DNA of 64,000 bases, taken from positions 27,176,334 through 27,240,333 of the forward strand of contig CM075186.1 of assembly GCA_037577475.1 (NCBI GenBank). Direction: 5' to 3'. The DNA is from Chaunax sp. Z400. Lineage: Eukaryota; Chordata; Actinopteri; Lophiiformes; Chaunacidae. Positions 23,234 to 34,713 of this stretch are shown here, one piece after another. Position 1 is the first letter of the stretch; each line of letters starts with the position of its first letter. Below the pieces are notes generated by a model. It did not search any database. It worked only from the letters and a program-made list of their open reading frames with translations, and had not been told where the DNA came from. Position numbers and translations under genes: made by a program.

Positions 23234-25614
23234 AGGACACTTGGTAGTATGCATACCTCCGCCAACCTTTCAACAAAGTGTTATGTGAATCTGTTGAGAA
23301 GCGAGGTGCCTTTTGCGATTGGCCACGTCTATGCCGTGCCCCCTTTGGGTGTAGACAGTTAATCAGTTCTTCCTTGGCCCATGACCTACTTCTCTACAAA
23401 TCCAAAAATACTTTTAGTGCAAATCTTTTCATATACTCCAGACAGACGGACAGATGGACAGATTAATGTTATGAAATGTTATGTAATGTTATTGAATGTT
23501 ACTCAACAATATTCCTGTGGTCTGAGCATTTATTTGTCACATTTATGTCATGATCTACAGTCAAAAGTAATGTATCTATTCAACTCTGTTACCATATCAT
23601 TTTTATTAAAAATAATCATAAATTACTTTCTCAGCTCACAAGGGCTTGACCTAATGTCCTTTTAATAGTTTGCTCGGATACATTATGCATATAATCATTC
23701 AAATATTTAAAATTAAATACTGAAATTAGTAAAATGAAACGTGTCACTATTGAAAAGTTGGCCAAGATAGATTTTAAAAGTTGCTTAAATGAATTTAAAT
23801 CAAGTCATATCTGAAATTAAATGGTTATTCGGAGTGAATGTGACTTTCTTTACTCATTGGTAAAGGAATCATTAAAAATGAATTAAATATACTTTTTTCA
23901 GGTTCCTGAAAAACAAGCATAGCACACAACAAATAAAATGTATCATAAAAAGTGTACCTGTGATGCCTGAGCTGGACGAATCAAATTATTTGATGGTTGA
24001 TTACCTGTTATTCTTGAATACATAACAGAAAATAGTAAAATAAAGTGTCCATTTTTCAAAATTATTGATGCCTAAATTGTCCTCCTATTCTGGAATGACG
24101 CTTTTAATGAAGCTGCAGCACGATAATAATAATAATAGACTTACTCATACTGGAAGCAATGAAAGAGAGAAGAAAAGAAACTCTGCTGTTGTCTACTTCT
24201 GCTTTAAGGCCAACATCTTGCAAATACGTCCCGACTCTGAGCAGCAGACAGAACTCTACCAGTAGATATTCTGTTCCACCGTTTACATGGAAAAGGTTTA
24301 TACCCCTCTGGTGTTTATATGGAGCAATTTCATTCTGATTGAGCTTTTAAACCGATTTTAATCAGAATCAAGACGTCCATGTAAACCCAGCTATAGTCTC
24401 AGCTCAATAGAGATAGGTTTTTCTGAGTGAAGAGAATATCTCTCCACATCGAGGTCACTCAGAATCAAGTGTCAATCAAGAGGAGTGAGACACCAGCTCT
24501 CTTTCTCCACGTGGCAGTATTCTGTTCTTTCAACACCATGTCTTGGTGGAGTTCCATGGTAACATGTCAGATTGTGTCTTATTAACCGTGTGCTATCATG
24601 ACAGACCTTGTTTTTATCGGGAGTGATTTTTTCAGCTTTCATTGAATTTGGTATTTATTTCTAACTTACAGCTAAACTGAACAAGTATGTGTAAATACAC
24701 TCAGTTTTCAATTATTCAGGTTTGCTGGCTTGCAACTGGGAATTGATCAAATTTGAATAAAAAAAAAGAAAAAAAGAAAAGAAAAGACAAATGATAACCA
24801 AAGCTACATCTCCCTGATGGAGATAATGAGTTTTAGGTAGAGGAAAGTACATTCAGTAATCCTTTCTGATCCATGACACAGTGATTAGATAGGCTTCTTT
24901 GTTCTTTGTCAAATGAAGCGAGTCTTCTCTCTGGTCAGAAATACAATCTGTTTGCAGTTTGTATGTATAAGTGTACTTCGGTGTGCTGAGAGCCATGAGC
25001 TCATCATTAACAGATTCCACTTCAGTGTCAGACATGAAGGCAGTGGAGATCTCAAGCATCATTACCATCGCCAACAATGACTAACCATGTCATCTCCGCT
25101 GAGGTAAAAGCCTTTCATTGCAGCTCCCCTGTCAATGAACAAGCTGCAGATGCCACCTCAGTATTGAGATGAGAGAAGAACAGAACAGGTTCAAGTATGC
25201 GAGAGTACTTGTGGTGTGGGGACATTGTGCTTCAACCCTCCACTAGTGTATCCTAAAAGATTCTTTATCGTCACATGCAGTAGGTACAACTACAGTGAAA
25301 TGGCCATCACCCTGACCCCACCACATCTGACTAAAAATATCACAATTTATCAATGAACACCATAAAACACAATGAAAAAAAATCCTGAGAAAAATATAAT
25401 GTGTGAAAGGTATTAAGGATAAAAAATGAATGCCAGGTGCATTTATGCCAGGATGTGCAATTTGTGCTGAGTTAAATCATATTTATATTCATTTAGAAAT
25501 CATCTATCCCTGAGCCAGGGTGTGCAAAACAGTATCAGTTTGTTTGTGGGCAGAATGTTAAAAGCTTATAGCACATGTGGTTTGGAGAAACACGCTCCTT
25601 CTCAACCTCTGTTT
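23234..25614. other. No gene seen; two repeat fragments
   Basis: The segment at 23250-23460 (catacctccgccaacctttc ... cagacagacggacagatgga) is a worn copy of a common fish element whose end also resembles the TIR at 32598. At 24290-24385 there is a small element with inverted attctgatt/aatcagaat motifs, related to the flanks of the 33-bp array. An A-rich run lies at 24757-24788. The rest is unassigned. Confidence 0.45.
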
Positions 25615-25990
25615 TCATTTTGAGGGAGCAGCTATGTGTACCGGAGAGTAGACACTGGAGCAGGTCGTGGTTAGGGTGATGTGGATCTTTGATAAGCCAC
25701 TGCTCTTTTGATCTAGAATCCCTGGTGTAGACATCCTGGAGGGATGTGCTTGGCGCAGGTGCTGCCTTGTTGTCTTAGCCAGCGTGGAGGTGTGGATATA
25801 CCAAGTCAGGTCCTCTGAGATTTTCAAGTCCAGGGAACTGCTCACAGTCCCCTCTAAAGTCCCATGAATCATGAGGGGTCTGTGCCTCGGCCTCTGCCCC
25901 TGCCTCCTGAAATCCATCACCTTGCTCTTATGTAATCCATTTTATTGTGCATTGGCCAGTAGAGTACTATAGGCAAGGGTGGCTGATGTT
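25615..25990 (-). pseudogene. LINE reverse-transcriptase remnant (Rex/L2-like)
   Basis: The minus-strand translation reads VMDFRRQGQRPRHRPLMIHG, then LKISEDLTWYIHTSTLAKTT. This is the well-known block after the catalytic palm of L2/Rex-type non-LTR reverse transcriptases (V-DFR..., I-G..VERV, HISEDLTW, LVKKAQQRL). Upstream, the frame contains a stop (ANAQ, stop, NGLHKSK). Downstream the protein decays without the expected RLYFLR motif. It is a truncated, mutated copy with no 3' end visible. Clade assignment is tentative. Confidence 0.75.
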
Positions 25991-26955
25991 TTACCAACCT
26001 CCACATTAGACACAGACCTACCTCGGCGTCTCCTCCCTCACCGAGCCGGTGGGCCTGCAGGCGGTGGGGAGCAGCACTGTCCTTGCCATCCATGCCATTT
26101 AGCACGTGTATTAGCTCTAGTCCTTGCAGTCACTGGTGGTGTAATTTCAGAAAAGGGGACTCTGCAGCCTTCCACCAAGATCCAAAGCATTGCGCAGTCA
26201 CATGATACCAGCGCATGGATTCAACTTAATTTAATCCATATTAACCCTTGTCTGTACCAAGTGTATGCTACAGCAGGGAAAGGCTGGCTAACAAGCTAGC
26301 CTGTTAACCAGACGGATGATTTTGTCACTGGTGCGTGGCTGGCATGAGAGATGTAGACAGATATCAGCTACCTAAGCTGCAGTGTAATATTACGTACATC
26401 CAATAATGCCTGAAGGCTGGTCCACAAGAATCAGCACTGTGTCACCTTGGGGTGGGAATATTTGGGCACCTGATGATCTGATTCAATTCCAATTCATAGA
26501 GTCTGTCATGTAGCATATTTGTAATGATCCACAATTAGTTTTGACACAATTTGCATGCAGTGTGCGTTTTGTCCAGGTGCCATCTCCCTTTAACTTCACA
26601 GAAGACAAGATGCTAGCTTTTGAGCCAGTGGATGCCTTTCAGACTTGAAAGCTTCTTACATTCTTCTGCCAGTATGAGAATTAGAAAATGATGTGAAGGC
26701 AGAGTGTTCTACTGTGTTGTTAATAAAGTGTGTCCAGCAGCAGAGCAGCCCTTCATGCGTATTGTGGTCCTCTGTTAAATACAGGACAGATCCAAGGGAG
26801 ACTGTCTCATAGTAGGTTTTCTACAGAAAAAAAGGTAAAGGAAAAATAGAAAACAAAAGAAAACAATGATGTCTAGTTTTGACTCTTAAAAGAAATCAAA
26901 ATTAATCAGACTGATTTAACTAAATACATTACTATAAATCACGAATAAGTACTTT
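25991..26955. other. No gene seen
   Basis: Non-coding. The plus-strand open frame 25979-26299 overlaps the LINE remnant antisense and is not supported. Confidence 0.45.
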
Positions 26956-26956
26956 A

Positions 26957-27371
26957 CATTCAAAGAATTTCTGTGCATCATCTTGACACAGGTTTCACAA
27001 GAAACACTAGTGCTGCTGCATTCAAGACACCTATATTCTGCATGATCTTTGCATATAACACAAAGATCTGTGAATGGTGATGATTCAAATGCAGTCTGCA
27101 GCATAGCATTCTTCAGTGAATCCCACACACTGAGCTCTTTCGTCTTTGCCTTGTTGTATGCAGTCTGTGCATGACAACTGCTGCTGAGTACATCATCTCT
27201 GTTTTCTTGAGGGGTGGTTGATGCATCAGGGACAGGCGAGTACAGTTGACTTGAGCTGGGATGTGAAGAGGTGTTCCTTAAAAATGAAAATTTAACCCCA
27301 CCACCGACAGTCTTCCGTAGAACCTTTATTTTGTTGGTTTTGAAGTGCACACGGTTCTTTAGTTTTGGCAT
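26957..27371 (-). pseudogene. KDZ-like transposase N-terminal exon (cysteine-cluster domain)
   Basis: From an ATG at 27371 (minus strand) the frame begins MPKLKNRVHFKTNKIKVLRK and runs about 138 codons. Near its end comes CVICKDHAEYRCLECSSTSV, followed by SCETCVKMMH. The spacing C-x2-C-x7-C-x2-C-x6-C-x2-C-x4-H fits the cysteine cluster found near the N-terminus of fish KDZ (Kyakuja-Dileera-Zisupton) transposases. The reading leaves the family after HRNSLN, at a possible splice donor (GTAAAG), so this looks like one exon. The open frame extends further upstream to 27536, but those residues look like chance. No downstream exons or TIRs are found, so this is a solitary remnant. A host cysteine-cluster protein derived from the family is an alternative. 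Confidence 0.5.
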
Positions 27372-29499
27372 GCTACAAACGTAAGAATGAAAAGTATAGA
27401 AACACAGTGAGATAAACAGGCAGAAAGACAGACAGACGGCTTTACAGGTGAACTGAAACACACACAGGCCTAAACCAAGATACTTTTTCTTGCAGGATCT
27501 TGAGGGAATTAAGTGATGTAGTCTGTAAAATAACATTAATAGTTAAATACATAATGTCTGTTACTAACTAAACCAAACTGCAGACTGTTCATCCAACTTC
27601 TATGCTATCCAACAAACTGACTGCAATTAGGGCAAATATGACTGTGAGAAAACAGTGCTTTATTTGGTCAGCTGTTTTTAGTGTTAAATGTTTAACGTAA
27701 TGTTAAAATTTATGAAGGGTCGAGATTATGATTTACGCAAGTGAATGGCGTCGTGCATATTTCATGCTCAACTTACGTACTTCCGGAACTTGTCAATCCA
27801 GCGATGGGAGTGGGTCTGGGTTACTGTTTATCAGGGATAATATTAAATGATATGCACCCTCTGGCTTACTGGTAGGTACAGTTTGCCCCATCTGAAGCAT
27901 TACAATGGTAGTGATCACAACTAATAACGGCCATTTAAAAGGCTGATAACATCCGAAGCGGGTGTTCTGCTGTTAAGACATGGAGCCGTTGCAGGTTCGT
28001 CAGGTGAAACAGACGGAGCATAGATTAATTTTCTTCATCACAGATCACTGCTCTGCTTATTTTCTGGGTGATAGCATAGAAATTATTCACAATATACTTT
28101 ATTTTCATCTTGCAAATGTTATTATAAGACATTAAATAAAAACTTGCTTGCAACCGCTGCCTTTTTTGGAGAGGGGTTGAAGATGTTATATCTTCATGTT
28201 TGTGTTCTGATTGTTGAATAGGTGATAAATATGATCAGACTGTCTTTTTCTCGCACTTAGGGATAATTATCCACTAACAGTCTGGATAATTGTAGTTACT
28301 GACTCCATGTGCAAAGGAAAATGTTAAATGAGTTTTGATTGTTGTTTAGCCTTGACAACAAATGCTATTTGCCTGAAGCTAAACTTATGAGAATTTTGAA
28401 TGAGAACTTGTTGTGCAGCAAAAACTTAGAATTTGACTATTAGATGCTAATTGTTTATTTTATGACCTGTTATAGGTCAGGGTTTTTTGCACTCCTAGAA
28501 CAATGGATTGATTGGTGGCGAGCTACCCTTGAACCGTGGATGTACCTGAACTGAACAGAATTGAAATTAACTGAACTTTCTTCCACTACGAGTGGTAGGA
28601 TACAAAAACTGACCTCATTTCCCCCCCCCCCCTTATCTTCCCACTCGGAAGAACTCTCAACTCAGGAAAATATATATAAATAATATATCTGAAAGGCCTA
28701 CTTATTATTTGTTGAAATTGTTTGTGTTATTTATGTTTAAAAAATTATTATTGCAATACAAGCTTTAATTGAAATGTTATGTTGTGGCATTCATTGATTT
28801 TGGACTCCTAGAGTGAATCTACTCTTCTGCACATTGTTGGATAATACACTAGTGTTACCATCTTGCCTGCACCAGCTAATCCACTCATCATATTGTACAT
28901 GCGCTACACAATCCTAAAGGCTGTTTCAGTCCCTCTGTGGGTTCTGCTCAGAGTAACACTGCTGTCTACTCTGTGTGAGAAACACAGACACAACCTTGTT
29001 CAAACAAGACACAGAATAGAGGCAGAGAAGTGAAGTCATTTTGTTTCTTGGTTCCACTCATGCTCCCTCTTTTCCAGAGAACATCCATTTTGTCATCCAC
29101 TTTAGAAACTGCTGCTTTATAGTAGTAGTGCTTTTGTGCTTCCATGACTTAAGCCATCCTGCCAAGATACAGTCAAGTCAATTTATTTGTATAACACATT
29201 TAAAATACAACAGAGTTGCCTAAAGTGGTTATAATTTACGGCATCATCTGGATTCAGTAATTGTTCGTCTGTATTTATTGCATTTATTCATGTGTTTGTT
29301 TGTTTTGAAGTTAGTGTCTGGACCGCAGCAAAGCTTAAGGGTCATCCCATACAAGCTCAAGTTAATGTCATGGATTTTCTTAAAAAAAGAAAAAAAAGAA
29401 AAAAAAGAGAAAGCTTCGGAACCTTGAAAAAGCTCTACTCCATGTGACAAAGGGGTGAGAACACCATTTGTCTCCATTTTCAAATCAATGCCATATTTA
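27372..29499. other. No gene seen
   Basis: AT-rich non-coding DNA with a poly-C run at 28621-28632 and an A-rich run at 29382-29410. A segment at 29160-29225 (gtcaagtcaatttatttgta) matches the start of the repeat at 55490, a widespread fish repeat start. Confidence 0.45.
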
Positions 29500-29960
29500 G
29501 GCCTTAGGCCGATTGAGGTCACCAAGGTCTGGACCTCAGTATTTTTTCAGGTGTACAGAATGAAAGTTGTGAAATATTTGCCTAAAAATAACACTACTTT
29601 GGTGCTGCAAATACATTGTACAACGCCAAGATCTACAACTCTTTGCTAAACACGGTAGTTCTCTAATCATGACAACAAACCAGACAGGTAGCTGAATCCA
29701 CTGAAGTGTGACAGGTAACTACAGAAGTTAACTAGTTGACTGCTGGCAGCTCAACGACATTCATCTCCAGACATCATCTGTCGCTTCGTTAAACAGTGGC
29801 TGGCCGTCATGATGCCAACCATTAACAAGCTTGTTAACTAAGATTAGTTCCATCCATTCGATGTTAGACTGGTTAAACTTAAACTAAAGTTGAAATGCTT
29901 TTCTTTCAATTTAGTTTGTGTTGTACTGGAAATGTTTACAGGTTGGCTGTTTACAGGAAA
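29500..29960 (+). mobile_element. Dispersed repeat, worn copy (partner of 49904-51087)
   Basis: Three ordered blocks match the element at 49904-51087: the gtgaaatatttgcct-type block at about 29568; ctacaactctttgctaaaca with acaacaaaccagac at 29632-29683; and atgttagactggttaaactt with aaagttgaaatgctttt at 29860-29904. The match to 'aaggtctggacctcagtatt' at 29522-29541 also links it to the right end of the partner. Only the left part of the element is kept. Confidence 0.6.
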
Positions 29961-30632
29961 AGATGGGTAAACTACTTCCTGAGGAAACTCAGGTTCTTTA
30001 ATTGGTTCAACAGATGCTGCAGATTTTTCATCAGTCCATTGTTGTAATGATGTAATCATCATCTATCTCTCTATTATATAATATCGTGGTGGCTGCCAGC
30101 TCTCATGCACTGACTCACACAGGCAACACTTTCCACAGCCTCTCATAGCACATTTTGTCACGCAGTAAAAAACAAATTAATCCCGGATACTGTTCTGCAT
30201 GAAAAGAGGATGTTTGATTGACAGGCAAGATAGAGGACATGGATGGAATTCTTGAAGCTAGAGGAGCACAGCACAGCAGCAGCAAGTTTTTCAGATATCA
30301 GGGGGAAAGTGTATTGTTGTGTATCTATTGTGTGACATGCTGATTTAGAGTCTTTGGCCACATTCAATTCAAAGATTCAATACATCCTCTCTGGGTTGCT
30401 CCTCTTTCCAGTCATGCCAATTGTGGGTCGAAACCGGTTGGCGTTTTCCTCTTTTTGTGAGACTTTGTGAGATGTTTTTAGTGAGATATGCCCTAATCAA
30501 TAAAGGTATTTTAACTAGACCCTTGGCTCGCTGTGTGCCTGAAGTAAACCCAGAGGCTTTTCTTTGTCTAGTATCTTAGAATATCTAGATAGAAAGAGAG
30601 AGCTCGGCTCCATCACCCCTGTGGCTACACTT
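29961..30632. other. No gene seen
   Basis: Non-coding. An 'ataaag' tail-like motif near 30500 (aatcaataaaggtattttaa) may be another LINE or gene-terminus remnant but has no supporting ORF. Confidence 0.4.
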
Positions 30633-30757
30633 TTCAAACTCAACGCAGACAACATTCATTGTAATATCTGTAATTAATGCATTACTGGCCAGGACAACAC
30701 CTCTACCCTGAGGAAACACCTGTGTGTGACACCAGAGCGCAAGGCAAAAAATCAATT
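30633..30757 (+). pseudogene. BED-type zinc-finger remnant (hAT-like)
   Basis: The plus-strand translation reads FKLNADNIHCNICN, a stop, then CITGQDNTSTLRKHL. The C-x2-C pair followed by TSTLRKHL is the shape of a BED zinc finger at the N-terminus of hAT transposases. An in-frame TAA breaks it, and the last His of the finger is not clear. A short orphan fragment; low confidence. Confidence 0.35.
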
Positions 30758-32278
30758 ATTTATTTAAATAAATCAATCAATCAAATAATATTAAATGTCT
30801 GTGAGGTGTGAATATCAGTACGTCAGTGGTGTCAGCATGTAGGTGTGAGTGGAGTATCATGTGTGCGGTGTTGTAAGGCAAAAAGGACAATCAAAAAAAA
30901 GGCTTGGGGAGCATGATGTGTCTGAAGCAGAGTCCTCTGACTCTCTCCCCTCTCCAAACACTGAACAGGTGAGGTGTATTGGGAACACCAGGTCCAGCTG
31001 CTCCCACAGCTGATCACCCGACCACGCCCACTGGCATCTGAAAAACAAAAAGACACTCTGAGCCAACCAATCAGCCAATAAGGGTGGAGTCATCACAGGG
31101 TTCACTGACATTGATCATGTTACCTGAATGTTTTTATTAGTGTTTACATTTTACAGCGTTTACTAGTCAACATTCACCCAGACACTGACTCTAAAACAGT
31201 GTCTGAGATTTGTAACATGTCCTAAACCTTATGAGTATAATAGTACGAGAACTGCACACTATTAATGGCTAAGAATGACAGTATTCAATCACTGTGGTTG
31301 TGACAACAACCGCATAACCGACAGTAATGTTGGTATTTCTTCTTCTTTGGATAAGGCTCTCTGATAGAATATTTTTATTTTTCACAACTGAGAGAGCAAA
31401 GTACTGAAAAAAGAAATAAAATAATGAATGGACAGCAAAACCTATTATCTTTGGTTTCCCCATTTTCAAGTGTTTGTCATAGATTGTTAACTCTAGTCCT
31501 ATCAGGGAATAACTCCTGGGAACATGGCTGGCCATCTATGCTGCAGAAAGTGGTTTTTCTGAAAGTGGTGCTACATAACCACAAAAAAGAGAGAGGAAAA
31601 AAGGCTCTGATATCCCCTACTCAAATGGTTAAAAAGCCTACAAAAAGTATAGTTTTGGCTCGTAAGTTTTGAAACAAATAAACAGCTAAACAGTGCACAC
31701 GTTTTTAAAAACAAAGGTGAAAAACAAATAAACAACAGGATCGTATCAGAACAGCCTCGTTAAATAGCCTCATTAAAGTTTATTCTGAGTTCTTTATGGA
31801 TGTCGGAGAGGGACAGGTCTCTCCTTTAATCGCACTGCTATATTGTTCGTGTGGTGGTGGGAATACACTACAACACAATACATGTGAAAGTGCTAACTGT
31901 AGTTTCAAAAGCTGGCAAATCAGTGGGGGGTCTGGTGCAAATGGAGAGAAGTTGAACATTTTTCACTACATAATGATACAAAGCTGGATGACTATTGGTA
32001 AAGTTTCCTTTTAATGGTGCCTTCAATAGAAGTGTTCAACATTGTCTGAATAGCACTGGCCTTTTATTTTTGTCTTTCTCTGTTTTTCTTCTGGCAGCTG
32101 AAAAGAAATTATCAGTAATTAAGGTACAATTTTACTGCTTAAGTGTTAATTGATTTTTATGTGAGTCATAAACATCAAGTTTAAATAAGTAAAGCCTTTT
32201 ATGTTGTGCTATCTGACAGTAAGAATGTGAAAGAAAATGTGCTTCGTTTCATAAATTGCTGTTTGGATTTTACTGTTC

Positions 32279-32281
<3 letters not shown>
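30758..32281. other. No gene seen
   Basis: Non-coding. Open frames at 30832-31111 (minus), 31269-31535 (minus) and 31424-31672 (plus) show no recognisable domain. Confidence 0.45.
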
Positions 32282-32369
<88 letters not shown>

Positions 32370-32386
32370 TGTGTGTGTGTGTGTGC
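32282..32386. repeat. (GT)n microsatellite
   Basis: About 105 bp of nearly pure GT with a single gcgc interruption near 32366. It can adopt Z-DNA and is expected to be highly length-variable. The frames reported across it (poly-VC, poly-HT) are artefacts. Confidence 0.97.
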
Positions 32387-32597
32387 ACATTACTGCTGCA
32401 TTGAATTTACAAGAATGTAATATGCAGTGTACGTGTACACAGTGTGTGTAAATGTACAAAGATTTGTTAGAGATGGAGATGTGACCATGTGATGCTGTAG
32501 AGCAGACATCAGATGTTCTGCATGCAGTATAGACGAGGAGGCTTGCTCTGATTTCTTCAGTCTGCAGTGGGTGTTAATATAAATTTATTACAATCCC

Positions 32598-33840
32598 TAC
32601 CTCCACCAAGAGGTTATGTTGATATCAGCATTAGTTTGTTTTGTTAGCAGGATTAGACAAAAACAATTCAAACTACATTAAATTTGGTGGAAGGGTAAGT
32701 GAATGGCAAAGGAAAAACCCATCAAATTTCAGAGTGGATCTGGGGAGAAAGACAAATCCAGGACTATGTACATTGTACATATGTACAGTATATCAAAAAT
32801 CTTATAAGGCATTTTTAAAAAACATTTTCTCCTTACACATACATATCTTGGCCTGACTTGTGGCGGGCTGAACCTCAGCATGTCAAGTTCCTTGTACAGT
32901 CGGTGTATGACCTGCTCCCCACTCCATCAAACCTCTTCTGCTGGGGAAAAGCCGAGACCCCTGCTTGCTATTTGTGTTCTGGGGCTAGGACTCTGGAGCA
33001 TATCCTCAGCTGCTGTCCGAAAGCCCTGGGAGAGGGCTGCTACCGGTGGTGCCACGACCAGGTGCTGAGGACAGTAGCGGAGACCATCAGCTCAGCCATC
33101 GCCCAACTCAAACACTACAAACCAACATAGTGAACCATCCCCTTCATCAAGTCTGGGAGAGCCCAGAACACAACAGAGGGCACCGACAGGACTCCTCACA
33201 ACGGCCCAAGACTGGCACCTGATGGTCGACCTGGGGAAGCAGCTCCGGTTTCCTGAGTCCATCACAGTCACCACGCTCAGACCAGACATACTTCTGCTTT
33301 TAAAATCATCAAGACAGGTGGTCATGCTGGAGCTTACAGTTCCCTGGGAGGACCGTATGGAGGAGGCCACTGAGAGGAAAAAGCTAGATACGCTGACCTT
33401 GTCGAAGACTTCCACAGAAAAGGGTGGAAGGCATGGTGCCTGCCCATTGAAGTTGGCTGTAGAGGGTTTGCTGGGCGGTCCCTCTGTAGAACATACCATC
33501 TCCTGGGCCTCACAGGTGTCCAGAAGAGGCAGGCCATCAAGCACAACACAGAGGCTGCAGACAGGGCCTCAAGATGGTTGTGGTTGAGGAGGAGTGAGCC
33601 GTGGAGAAATGCTACTCAGGCATAAGTCGAGGTCTGATCAGCCTCGGCTGAGTCGCCCGGGTGAGGGGTGTCTGATGTTTCGAGACCCAAAACACCCAAT
33701 GACCCCGGGATACATCACTGACGATGTGTCTGAGTGCATCGTAAGATGTATGTTTAAAAAATCACCACAAAATCTAATAAACAGATTTCTTTATGGAAAG
33801 AAAGTGCAGACATAGGATTGTTCAGTCTAGGTGGAGGTAT
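32598..33840. mobile_element. MITE-like element with short TIRs, split by a LINE insertion
   Basis: The left end TACCTCCACCAAG (32598-32610) is the near inverse of the right end CTAGGTGGAGGTA (33828-33840). The left body (tgttagcaggattagacaaa, tttggtggaagggtaagtga, then a gtggatctgg-type block) matches a very common teleost non-autonomous element I remember. The body stops near 32840 and resumes near 33745, with a LINE 3' end in between. The LINE therefore inserted after the MITE. Confidence 0.6.
32846..33745 (+). pseudogene. Non-LTR retrotransposon pol C-terminus, nested in a MITE
   Basis: From about 32846 the frame reads WRAEPQHVKFLVQSVYDLLP, then CYLCSGARTLEHILSCCP, a C-x2-C-x7-H-x4-C zinc knuckle, then CYRWCHDQVL, ending at a stop at 33128-33130. 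After the stop and a frame change at about 33222 come DLGKQLRFPESITVTTLRPD and MLELTVPWEDRMEEATERKK. After another shift near 33383 come ADLVEDFHRKGWKAWCLPIE, VGCRGFAGRSL and RASRWLWLRR, with a TAA at about 33622. The remaining about 120 bp look like the element's 3' UTR. The RPD...ELTVPWE block resembles a PD-(D/E)xK endonuclease core; this is an inference. The 5' part, including the reverse transcriptase, is missing, as expected of a 5'-truncated insertion. Not functional. Confidence 0.75.
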
Positions 33841-34259
33841 GCATTCTACTGAGAGTCATTCTAGTTTTGTTTTTATTTGTTTTTATTTTTCTGGTAAATC
33901 ATATAGTAAATAATAAATAAATTTGAACATTAATTATGAAGAAGTGTGATTTTCTACTAAGGTTGAGGCCATTTATCAAGAAAAAGTCGTGTGAGAATTT
34001 GCTGCTTTTCTCGGTCTCATGTCATTCTATATTAAATATCTTTTTTAAGCTGTTATTTGGAAGAACAAGCTATTTGCAAATGTCACCTGGGGTCTGACAT
34101 TTAGCAAAAGCACTCTGTCATTGTAAATAGCTCTGGCACGAGCCAATTGAAATACTTGTTAGCTGAAGGGCCACTTAAATCTTTCTGTTTCCCTGCTCTT
34201 TTGTGTGAATGACGTCTGGTTATTTTTCTCTTTTGTGCTCATAAATGCACATATGTTAC
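33841..34259. other. No recognised feature
   Basis: AT-rich non-coding DNA; includes AATAAA at 33911. Nothing else supported. Confidence 0.45.
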
Positions 34260-34560
34260 AAATTTAACCCCGTGGACCCAATTCAAACCACGTGAAGCAC
34301 ATGGTCTAAAGTCCATGGCCCAGGTCCAACTCGCTCTGCTAGTCAAATAGCACACAATCGTGGCTCAAGGTAAGGAGCAAAGGGGCTGCATTTAGTCTTT
34401 TATTTATTCATAGATGTGCTTTAGGTCTATCATAAATTAAACCAATCAGAGACTCACCTCCTACTGTGGTCCTTGGCCGGTGGACCCTCTTACCCCGCCA
34501 ACTCCCAATCATCCGCACCGTCAACAGCTTCATCTTAAACATTTTACTGTGGAGGAAAAG
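34260..34560 (+). mobile_element. Dispersed repeat, copy 2, left part (Harbinger/MITE-like)
   Basis: The blocks tggtctaaagtccatggccc, aaaggggctgcatttagtct, tttattcatagatgtgcttt and aaaccaatcagagactcacc match 2890-3030. Its continuation is found at 36130-36640, after about 1.6 kb that includes a separate Tc1/mariner-type insertion. Confidence 0.6.
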
Positions 34561-34713
34561 ACAATGTGTATGAATGGCCTTGTGATGTGTGTGGATCGCT
34601 TAAAAATATTGCTCAGATTAATATCAGATGGGAATATGACGGAAATAATACATCATTAATGAGAATTGGACTCAGTCAAGCATATCTCCACCAAGGCCCA
34701 GCAATCGCCTCTA

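Noticed and set aside
33092..33549. Minus-strand frames of 150 and 71 codons
   Set aside because: Antisense to the LINE pol remnant, which has clear motifs on the plus strand.
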